Origin: Streptomyces sp. M41(2017)
GTDB taxonomy: Bacteria > Actinomycetota > Actinomycetes > Streptomycetales > Streptomycetaceae
Length of the DNA: 64,000 bases
Assembly: GCF_002078175.1 (NCBI RefSeq)
Contig: NZ_MWFK01000002.1
Location: forward strand, 558,001 to 622,000
Direction of reading: 5' to 3'
The translations under genes were made by a program, and so were the position numbers. The number at the start of each line of letters is the position of its first letter. Within the stretch, counting starts at the first letter, position 1. The notes below the pieces were generated by a model. That model was not told the origin of the DNA, searched no databases, and saw only the letters and a program-made list of their open reading frames with translations. Shown one piece after another: positions 57,886-64,000 of this stretch.

Positions 57886-58201
57886 CGCACACACCCTTCT
57901 TCGGTCTTCTCGTCAGGCTCGCACAGCTGTCGTCGCACACACCCCCGGCGGTCACTCTCCCCCACCGCCGCGACGACACGGCCACCGCTCTGCACAAGGC
58001 TTCGGAGCCGCACGAAATTCCCGGTCGGAGCCCTGGAGCGCCGTCTCCGGACCCCACGGACGATCCGACGGGACCGTCGCCCGACGACGGCGCGATAACG
58101 ATCGTGCAAGTTTCAATAACTACCGCCGGTAAGGCCTTGCTGACAGTGGCTGAAAAAGGGCTCAATGTCCTTCCTCATCGGCAAAAAGGATCTGCGAGCG
58201 G
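57886..58201. other. Divergent intergenic region, 316 bp
   Basis: Between msrA (minus) and the MHYT gene (plus). An AT-richer stretch at 58090-58160 probably holds the promoter of the MHYT gene. No palindrome or gene was recognised. Confidence 0.4.
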
Positions 58202-59065
58202 ATGAACGGCACGATCGACGGCTTCAGCTATGGGCTCGTCACACCGGTGGCGGCCTTCGTCATGGCCTGCGTGGGATCGGCACTCGGACTGCGTTGCGTG
58301 GTCCGCACGATCCACCACGAGCCCGGCTGGCGGACGGGCTGGCTCGCACTCGGAGCGGCTTCGCTCGGCTGCGGGATCTGGACGATGCACTTCATCGCCA
58401 TGACCGGCTTCTCCGTACAGCAGACATCCATCACCTACGACATACCTCTCACCGTCCTCAGCCTGGTCGTGGCGATCGTCGTGGTCTCGGCGGGCGTCTT
58501 CATCGTCGGCAGCCGAGGCGCCACGCGGGCCTCCCTCGCGGTGGGCGGCAGCATCACCGGTATCGGCGTCGCGACCATGCACTACCTCGGCATGTTCGCC
58601 ATGCAGCTCAACGGCGACCTCCGGTACGACACGGTCACCGTGGCGCTGTCCCTGGTCGTCGCCCTGGTGGCGGCCACAGCGGCACTGTGGGCCGCCGTCT
58701 CCGTCCAGGGGTTCCTGCGTTCTCTCGGAGCCAGCCTCGTCATGGGACTGGCGGTCACCGGCATGCACTACACCGGCATGGCCGCGGTGAGCGTCCACCT
58801 GCACAACACGTCCTCGCAGGTCGCGAACGGGCAGTCCGGCGCCTCGCTCCTGCTGCCCATGCTGATCGGCCCGGTCATCTTCCTGATCCTCGCCGGGGCG
58901 ATCGTCATGTTCGACCCGGTCCTGATCCTCGGCCAGGGCGAGTGGAACAAGTCCGCCCGCGGCCGTTCCGGGCCCACGGGCGGCAACGGCCCCGGCTCCC
59001 CCGCCGTCACCGAACCCGAGGACCTCTTCGCCTCGTACGACGGCCGTCGACCGGGCGGCCGGTAG
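58202..59065 (+). CDS. MHYT-domain integral membrane sensor
   Basis: 287 residues with seven hydrophobic segments. Three MHYT-type motifs are seen: W-T-M-H-F-I-A-M (~60), A-T-M-H-Y-L-G-M (~121) and T-G-M-H-Y-T-G-M (~183). The family may bind copper and sense O2, CO or NO. Here no catalytic output domain is fused, only a ~55-residue cytosolic Gly/Pro tail. AAGGA upstream of the ATG. Confidence 0.9.
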   Translation: MNGTIDGFSYGLVTPVAAFVMACVGSALGLRCVVRTIHHEPGWRTGWLALGAASLGCGIWTMHFIAMTGFSVQQTSITYDIPLTVLSLVVAIVVVSAGVFIVGSRGATRASLAVGGSITGIGVATMHYLGMFAMQLNGDLRYDTVTVALSLVVALVAATAALWAAVSVQGFLRSLGASLVMGLAVTGMHYTGMAAVSVHLHNTSSQVANGQSGASLLLPMLIGPVIFLILAGAIVMFDPVLILGQGEWNKSARGRSGPTGGNGPGSPAVTEPEDLFASYDGRRPGGR

Positions 59066-59193
59066 CGAGCGCCCCACGGCCGGTCACCCCAGCCCCCGGT
59101 GCACCGGCTTCGCTCCGCCTCCCCCGGCCCGGCCACCCGCCCACCGTGCGGCTCCGGGACCGCGGACGACCCTGGGCGCGACGATCTTGGGGC

Positions 59194-59199
59194 TAGGGT
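59194..59199 (+). promoter_or_regulatory. -10 element of the alpha/beta hydrolase gene
   Basis: TAGGGT lies eight bases before GTG 59207, so transcription likely starts at the start codon (leaderless). Confidence 0.45.
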
Positions 59200-59206
59200 G
59201 CGCGCC

Positions 59207-60022
59207 GTGACCTCACTGGCGCTGCGCGGCACGACGATCCGCTACGACGACTCCGGCCCGGCCGACGGGCTCCCCGTGCTGCTGATCCACGGGCACCCCT
59301 TCAACCGGGCCCTGTGGGCACCCCAGGCGACCGCCCTCGTGGCCGCCGGACACCGGGTCGTCACCCCGGACCTGCGCGGCTACGGCGACAGCGGGGTCGA
59401 AGAGGGGTCCGTGCACCTCGACGCGTTCGCCGACGACCTCGTCGGGCTGCTCGACCATCTCGGCATCGACCGGGCCGTGGTCGGCGGGGTGTCGATGGGC
59501 GGACAGATCGCCATGGAGATGCAACGGAGCCACGCCGGGCGCGTGCGCGCCCTCGTCCTGTCGGACACCTCTGCGCCGGCCGAGACGGACGAGGGGAAGG
59601 CCGTCCGCAACCGGATGGCGGACCGGCTCCTGGCCGAGGGGATGGACGGCTACGCCGTCGAGGTCATCGGCAGGATGCTCGCCGCGTACAACGTCACCGC
59701 GATGCCCGACGTGGCCGCTCGCGTGCTCGCCATGATGCGTTCCACGGATCCCCGGGGTGCCGCGGCGGCTCTGCGCGGCCGGGCCGAGCGTCCCGACTAC
59801 CGCGCCACGCTCGCCGCCGTCCGGTCCCCGGTCCTGATCGTCGTCGGGGCCGACGACGTGTTCACACCGGTCGCCGACGCCGAGGCCCTCCACGCCCTGG
59901 TCCCGCACGCGGTGCTGACCGTGATCGACGGCGCCGGCCACCTGCCCGGCGCGGAGCAGCCCGACCTGTTCAACGGCGCCCTGCTGGACTTCCTGACGAC
60001 ACGGGTGGCCACCGCCGGTTGA
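59207..60022 (+). CDS. Alpha/beta hydrolase (lactonase/haloperoxidase-like)
   Basis: 271 residues. H-G-H-P-F-N oxyanion strand, nucleophile elbow G-V-S-M-G-G, Asp in V-V-G-A-D-D-V-F and His in G-A-G-H-L-P. It resembles the 3-oxoadipate enol-lactonase and non-heme haloperoxidase groups, substrate unknown. GTG 59207 is chosen from the -10 placement; GTG 59198 is in frame. Confidence 0.85.
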   Translation: MTSLALRGTTIRYDDSGPADGLPVLLIHGHPFNRALWAPQATALVAAGHRVVTPDLRGYGDSGVEEGSVHLDAFADDLVGLLDHLGIDRAVVGGVSMGGQIAMEMQRSHAGRVRALVLSDTSAPAETDEGKAVRNRMADRLLAEGMDGYAVEVIGRMLAAYNVTAMPDVAARVLAMMRSTDPRGAAAALRGRAERPDYRATLAAVRSPVLIVVGADDVFTPVADAEALHALVPHAVLTVIDGAGHLPGAEQPDLFNGALLDFLTTRVATAG

Positions 60023-60202
60023 GCGCCAGGGCCGAGGCGGCAGTGGCCGCGTCCCCCGGGAAGCGGCCGCTGCCGGAGGAACAAGCCCGGCTCAGGGGGC
60101 GTGCGCGTACGTGCGCAGACGGTCGAAGTGGGCGGTGGCGCCGCCGTGTCGAGGCGAGGCGGGAACGTCGTTCCGGCGGACGACACGCTCCGGCCCGAGA
60201 TG

Positions 60203-60811
60203 TCAGGGCGTCCGCATGGGGATCTGGAACCACATGGTCTTGCCGGTGGCGGTGCGCGTGCTGCCCCAGGATTCGGCGAGGAGGTCGAGCAGTTCCGTGC
60301 CCCGGCCGCTTTCCGCGTCGGCGTCGACGACGCGGCGCACGGGGCCGGTGGGGTCGGTGTCCTCCACCTCGCACCGCAGGTGCGGGCCACGTCCGCACAG
60401 GTTCAGCCGCAGCGGGCCGCGCGTGTGCCGCAGAGCGTTGGTGACGAGTTCACTGACCAGGAGTTCGGCGGTGTCGGTGAGCTCTTCCAGCTTCCAGTCG
60501 TCCAGCTGCGCCGTGACCAGGCGGCGGGCCCGGCCGGCCGACGTCAGTTCGCGCGGCAGGGGCCAGGAGGCGTCCCAGGCGGTGGCGCAGCCGCGCGGGG
60601 CGTCGAGCGGGCGCAGCGGTTCGAGGGTGCGGGACCAGAGAGCCTGGTTCCGGGTGATCCACGAGCTCGGCCGCACCTTCGCGGGCCTGTCCGGATCCTG
60701 TGCGGGGACCCCTCCGCTCTCGCCGACCGTCTCCTGGGATCGGAGACGGGAGAACCGGCCGAAGCGTCCGCGACGGGAGACCGTCGCGGGGCCGATGGCC
60801 CAGGGGGCCAT
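60203..60811 (-). CDS. RsbW-like ATP-binding regulatory protein
   Basis: 202 residues from the ATG at 60811 (GAAGGGA nine bases upstream). The C-terminal ~140 residues are a HATPase_c_2 domain: R-R-L-V-T-A-Q-L, N-box L-L-V-S-E-L-V-T-N-A-L-R-H-T, G1 D-T-D-P, and S-G-R-G-T-E-L-L-D-L-L-A-E-S-W-G-S-T. The N-terminal ~60 residues are basic and unrecognised. Streptomycetes hold dozens of such anti-sigma-type kinases; its partner is unknown. Divergent from the tetR gene at 61033. Confidence 0.88.
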   Translation of the reverse strand: MAPWAIGPATVSRRGRFGRFSRLRSQETVGESGGVPAQDPDRPAKVRPSSWITRNQALWSRTLEPLRPLDAPRGCATAWDASWPLPRELTSAGRARRLVTAQLDDWKLEELTDTAELLVSELVTNALRHTRGPLRLNLCGRGPHLRCEVEDTDPTGPVRRVVDADAESGRGTELLDLLAESWGSTRTATGKTMWFQIPMRTP

Positions 60812-60938
60812 GAGAATCAGTCCCTTCTGAACTGCTGGCTGCCGCGGCCACCCGGGCCGCGGAGATCCACCGCCGGCGGAGCCGGGATGAAGCGGGGGAC
60901 GCCTGTGCGTGGGCTGTGCCACGACTACGGATATACAT

Positions 60939-60952
60939 GTAGCGCCCGCTAC
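60939..60952. promoter_or_regulatory. Palindrome GTAGCG-CC-CGCTAC, possible TetR operator
   Basis: Perfect 6-bp inverted repeat around two bases, inside the markedly AT-rich divergent region 60925-61000 between the RsbW-like and tetR genes. It is the likely binding site of the TetR protein. Confidence 0.5.
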
Positions 60953-61032
60953 GGTAAATATTCGTATCAACAGTATTTAACCAGACATACGGAAGCTGTC
61001 AGGTCCTTCGCTCCAGATCTCCGGGACACCCG

Positions 61033-61629
61033 ATGCCGCGCCCTCCTGACCAGGCAAAACGGCGAGACCTCCTGGACCGGGTCCGGGATCACCTGGTCCG
61101 CAACGGTCTGGCCGGTCTCTCCCTGCGCCCCCTCGCCCGGGCCCTGGGCACCAGTGACCGCATGCTGCTCTACTACTTCGGGACGAAGGAGCGCATGGTC
61201 GCCGAGGCCCTGGCACTCGACGAGCGACGGCCCCTCCGGCAGGCCCGGGAGCTGCTCGCGGACGCGGGCTCTCCCGGGGACCCGGGGAGGGTCCGCCGCT
61301 TCATGGAGGAGATCTGGCAGCGCTTCGGCAGGCCCGATCTGCGCGGCACACTCCCCCTGTACGTGGAGATCATGGCCGCCAGCGTGCTCCACTCCGACCG
61401 GTACGGCCTCGTGCTGCGCGACGTGCTGGCCGAGTGGACCGCGCTGCTCGCCTCCGCCTTCCGGGACCTCGGCATGGCCGAGGAACGGGCACGAGCGGAG
61501 GCCGACCTCCTGGTCGACGCGTGTCTCGGCCTGCTCGTCGCGCCGCTGGGCGACGGTGACTGGGCCCGGGCCGACGCGGCTTTCCACACCCTCCTGGACC
61601 GGCTCGAACCCGCGTGGCGCATGCCCTGA
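61033..61629 (+). CDS. TetR-family regulator
   Basis: 198 residues. HTH: R-D-L-L-D-R-V-R-D-H-L-V-R-N-G-L-A-G-L-S-L-R-P-L-A-R-A-L-G-T-S-D-R-M-L-L-Y-Y-F-G-T-K-E; helical ligand domain ~65-190. No ribosome binding site is evident at the ATG. It probably regulates itself through the palindrome upstream; other targets are unknown. Confidence 0.88.
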   Translation: MPRPPDQAKRRDLLDRVRDHLVRNGLAGLSLRPLARALGTSDRMLLYYFGTKERMVAEALALDERRPLRQARELLADAGSPGDPGRVRRFMEEIWQRFGRPDLRGTLPLYVEIMAASVLHSDRYGLVLRDVLAEWTALLASAFRDLGMAEERARAEADLLVDACLGLLVAPLGDGDWARADAAFHTLLDRLEPAWRMP

Positions 61630-61641
61630 CGGCAACGCGCA

Positions 61642-61666
61642 CGCCCACGCCCGGCGGGCGTGGGCG
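61642..61666. terminator. Bidirectional terminator
   Basis: Perfect 11-bp inverted repeat CGCCCACGCCC/GGGCGTGGGCG with a 3-nt loop, between the convergent tetR and sigma-factor genes. Confidence 0.75.
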
Positions 61667-61727
61667 GTCTCCCCGGCCGGATTCACCGTCCTCACCGGCG
61701 AAGACACGGCCTGCGGGTCCGGCGACG

Positions 61728-63383
61728 TCACATCTTGGTGCCGAAGTCCTGCGTCCACCACGGGCCGCCCGCGCCCTTGTGCACGCCGACGCCGATGTTC
61801 TTGAACGAGCAGTTCAGGATGTTCGCCCGGTGACCGGGGCTGTTCATCCAGGAGTCCATCACCGATGCCGGGGTCTGCTGGCCCCGGGCGATGTTCTCGC
61901 CGTACGTGGACCAGCGGTAGCCCGCGGCGGTGATGCGCTGGCCGGGGTCCTCGCCGTCGGGGTTGCTGTGGTCGAAGAAGTCACGGGCCGCCATGTCCTC
62001 GGAGTGGTCCAGCGCCGCCTCCTCCAGGTCCGCGTTCTCGGTGAGCGGACCGCAGCCGGCGGCGGCGCGTTCCTTGTTCACCAGCGCGACCACCTGGGCC
62101 ACGGTGCCCGACGGGGCCGCCTGGGCCCTCGGAGTGGCGGAGGCTCGGCGGGTCGGCGGTGCCGCGGACGGGGAGGCGGGCACGCTCGGCACCGCGTGCC
62201 GGGTGGTCCTGGACGGCTTCGGCTCGGCCGACTTCGATGCGGAGGGCGACGGCGAAGCGGACGGGGAAGTCGAGGGCGAGGCCGAGATGCCGTCGGCGCC
62301 CGGCGCCGAGAGGTCCATGACGGGGTCGCCCGCGGTACGCGCGGCGGTCGCTCCCTCGTTCGGGGTCCCGGAGTCGATCGCGAAGTACCAGAGGCCCCCG
62401 CCCGCCACGCACGCGGCGACGACGGCGCCGCCGACCGCCCGGCGCCTCACCCGACGGCGCCGGCGCGCCTCCAGACGCGACGCCGATCCACCGCCGCGAG
62501 GGGCCCGGTGCCCCGCGCCGCCGGCGTGCGAGCCGCGGTCGCCTCCGACGTCCCCCAGACGTGAAGCCGATCCGGCGGCGACCATCCCGTCCGGGCCGGG
62601 CCACAGCGCCGCGAGCAGTCCGGGGGAGGCCGCGATCAGGGCCAGGCCGGCCAGCAGTCCCTCGGCGGGCATCAGCCCGTTCCACAGTCCCGAGCAGCGG
62701 ACGCAGCCACGCGCGTGCCGGGCTATTCGCTTGCGCCACAGCGCCGAGGGCCGGCCGTTCCAGGAGCCGAGCAGCCCGTTCAGTTCCGCACAGGGCGGCT
62801 GCGCGTCGAGGGCCCGTACGACCACCCGAGCCGTCTCCAGCTGCGCCTTCATGCGCTGCACCTGGACCGCCGCGTGCTGCGGGGACAGCTCCAGTGCCTC
62901 GGCGACCTCGGCGCGGGTCAGTTCCCCGGCGCACTCCAGCCACCACAGGGAGAGCACCGCACGGTCGTCGGGCTCCAGCCAGCGCGTGGCGAGCGCGGTC
63001 TCCTGGCGCTGGCCGGACAACTGCAGCTGCCACATGGTGAGGTCCACGAAGTCGGCGCCCGGGTCCGCGAGGTGTTCCGCCTCCTCGACACCGCCGGGGG
63101 CGAGCTGCCGGTCCTGCCAGTGGGCGCGCACCTGGTTCATCGCGATCGCCACGAGCCAGGAACGGAAGTTCTCCGGAGAGCGCAGCCCGTCGAGGCCGTC
63201 CAGGGCGCGGAGCATGGTGTTCTGCACGACGTCGTCCACGTCGACCGAGCCGTTCAGGGCGCGTCCCACGACGTTGTAGACCAGGGGGAGATAAGCGCCG
63301 ACCAGGGCGTCCTGGGCCTGCGAGTCGCCCGCTCGGGCGGCAGTGACCAGTGCCGCCGTGTCCACCCCGTGCTGTCTCCTCAT
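61728..63383 (-). CDS. Membrane-tethered ECF sigma factor with extracellular CAP domain
   Basis: 551 residues from the ATG at 63383 (AGGGAAG upstream). Sigma region 2 spans ~25-90 (D-D-V-V-Q-N-T-M-L-R-A-L-D) and region 4 ~130-185 (L-T-R-A-E-V-A-E-A-L-E-L-S-P-Q-H-A-A-V-Q-V-Q-R-M-K-A). A zinc anti-sigma-like H223-x3-C227-x2-C230 motif follows. A hydrophobic patch (238-262) precedes the single membrane helix (~317-335, after R-R-R-R-R-V-R-R-R). The Ser/Pro-rich outer linker (~365-425) leads to a CAP/SCP domain (~428-551: G-E-N-I-A-R, S-P-G-H-R-A-N-I-L). The layout resembles the ECF groups with long C-terminal membrane extensions, so signal receptor, anchor and sigma factor are one chain. Confidence 0.9.
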   Translation of the reverse strand: MRRQHGVDTAALVTAARAGDSQAQDALVGAYLPLVYNVVGRALNGSVDVDDVVQNTMLRALDGLDGLRSPENFRSWLVAIAMNQVRAHWQDRQLAPGGVEEAEHLADPGADFVDLTMWQLQLSGQRQETALATRWLEPDDRAVLSLWWLECAGELTRAEVAEALELSPQHAAVQVQRMKAQLETARVVVRALDAQPPCAELNGLLGSWNGRPSALWRKRIARHARGCVRCSGLWNGLMPAEGLLAGLALIAASPGLLAALWPGPDGMVAAGSASRLGDVGGDRGSHAGGAGHRAPRGGGSASRLEARRRRRVRRRAVGGAVVAACVAGGGLWYFAIDSGTPNEGATAARTAGDPVMDLSAPGADGISASPSTSPSASPSPSASKSAEPKPSRTTRHAVPSVPASPSAAPPTRRASATPRAQAAPSGTVAQVVALVNKERAAAGCGPLTENADLEEAALDHSEDMAARDFFDHSNPDGEDPGQRITAAGYRWSTYGENIARGQQTPASVMDSWMNSPGHRANILNCSFKNIGVGVHKGAGGPWWTQDFGTKM

Positions 63384-63757
63384 GAAAACTTCCCTGTCCT
63401 CGACTCCGAACGATGCTGCCGTCACATGGGAGACCGCCCCCAGAGCCCCGGATAACACTTCTTCGGGGACTCGTTCCGGCAGACACTCGCCGCCTCGGCC
63501 CACCGCCCGCAATGGAGAAGGTCACATCCGGCCGCCTCGTCGAGAAAGGGCGGGTGGGTATGGCGTCCTTGCCCGGATTGCACCACGGTCCGGCGCCGCT
63601 CGGCGCCCGCTGGGCCGCCGTTCGGCGCACACGGCACCCGGCCGTCCGGACCACCGTTCGCGTCCGCGGGCCGGAGTCCGCCGGAGGGCGCGGCCCGGAC
63701 GGACGGCCGAGGTCGCGTGCCCGATCAGGGCCCGGGAGGCGCCGGGTCCGCCGCTGG
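63384..63757. other. Divergent intergenic region
   Basis: Upstream of the sigma-factor gene (minus) and the helicase gene (plus). Apart from the helicase promoter and leader described separately, no gene, repeat or operator was recognised. Confidence 0.4.
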
Positions 63758-63763
63758 TAAAAT
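63758..63763 (+). promoter_or_regulatory. -10 element of the helicase gene
   Basis: TAAAAT, unusually AT-rich here, ~87 bp before the helicase ATG; the -35 is not clear. Predicted transcription start is near 63770. Confidence 0.5.
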
Positions 63764-63783
63764 GGGGTCACGCTTCGACGTCG

Positions 63784-63815
63784 CCGGGGCCCGTACCCAG
63801 GGGTACGGGCCCCGG
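63784..63815 (+). promoter_or_regulatory. Strong hairpin in the helicase 5' leader
   Basis: Perfect 15-bp inverted repeat (63784-63798, 63801-63815) around 2 nt, beginning ~15 nt into the predicted transcript and ending 34 bp before the start codon. It could attenuate transcription or be a substrate for the helicase's own control. Confidence 0.6.
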
Positions 63816-63849
63816 AGTGTTTCGGGCGTCGGACTGAGGAAGGTTCCCC

Positions 63850-64000
63850 ATGAACGCGAAGCCTCCGGCTTCTGGACGGCACCGCACCGGCGACCGTCGG
63901 CCGGTGACAGCACCGCAGAGCGAGGTCGCGACGCCGCACGCGGTCTCCCCCGGTCTGCCGCCGGTCACGTCCTTCGACGAGCTCGGACTGCCGCCGGAGC
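63850..64000 (+). CDS. DEAD-box RNA helicase, N-terminal fragment
   Basis: About 50 residues before the window ends. A basic, disordered N-terminus leads to V-T-S-F-D-E-L-G-L-P-P-E, the Q-motif approach (phenylalanine plus F-x-x-L-G-L) of DEAD-box helicases. AGGAAGG sits upstream of the ATG. The helicase core itself lies outside, so the family call rests on this start only. Confidence 0.65.
   Translation, partial: MNAKPPASGRHRTGDRRPVTAPQSEVATPHAVSPGLPPVTSFDELGLPPE

Overview
The window is a high-GC actinobacterial chromosome segment, almost certainly Streptomyces. The grounds are very GC-rich third codon positions, many GTG starts, many ATGA/GTGA stop-start overlaps, a complete conservon (sensor kinase-like, roadblock, DUF742, GTPase and P450 genes), a putative streptomycete-type Cys-Cys leader peptide, a QueD-type quercetinase and a dense set of small regulators. 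There is no sign of a phage, plasmid, insertion sequence, CRISPR array or rRNA operon. It reads as accessory or arm-proximal chromosome rich in regulation and catabolism.

Layout. 0-9 kb: the C-terminal end of a CCG-type LanC-like protein, a GNAT enzyme, a serine/glycine-repeat membrane-anchored protein, a small membrane protein, a GAF-PP2C-HATPase phosphatase, a PAP2 phosphatase, a methyltransferase, a VOC protein and a Tat-exported ferritin-like protein. 9-14 kb: a light/stress module made of a GAF-PP2C phosphatase, an Rcp1-like response regulator and a convergent bacteriophytochrome kinase carrying a hexanucleotide repeat in its PHY domain. 14-22 kb: a five-gene Dpp/Opp-type ABC importer, and a GntR regulator with a cytosine deaminase-like amidohydrolase. 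Four GTATAC-centred 10-bp palindromes link these two units into one likely regulon. 22-27 kb: MarR plus MFS, a TetR remnant, then MarR facing queD-esterase, with two 19-bp operators between them (flavonol cleavage and probable depside hydrolysis).

27-34 kb: a conservon operon whose roadblock gene encodes two LC7 domains in tandem, and whose first P450 lacks the ExxR motif (CYP157-like). It continues into a second P450 and an enoyl-CoA hydratase, and ends at a hairpin. 34-42 kb: an alcohol dehydrogenase, a membrane glutaredoxin, a stand-alone alanyl-tRNA synthetase catalytic core, a likely sulfur-responsive locus (leaderless Cys-Cys leader peptide, SfnB/DszC-like monooxygenase, Rrf2 regulator), an EF-hand protein and an alkaline phosphatase. 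42-51 kb: a DUF998 protein, an atypical tRNA-Gly(UCC), CsbD and PRC-barrel stress proteins, an SDR, a MerR-PP2C fusion, a di-Mop molybdate protein, a small molybdopterin oxidoreductase and a LysR/SnoaL pair. 51-64 kb: an alkylsulfatase, a TRIC-type channel, a LysR/aldo-keto reductase/SRPBCC locus, MsrA, an MHYT sensor, an alpha/beta hydrolase, an RsbW-like ATPase, TetR, a membrane-tethered ECF sigma factor fused to a CAP domain, and the first codons of a DEAD-box helicase behind a strong leader hairpin.

Recurring themes are partner-switching or PP2C signalling (four loci), sulfur scavenging (SfnB-like enzyme, alkylsulfatase, MsrA) and regulators placed beside the genes they probably control. 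Functional statements are family-level inferences from the translated sequence. No database search was run.
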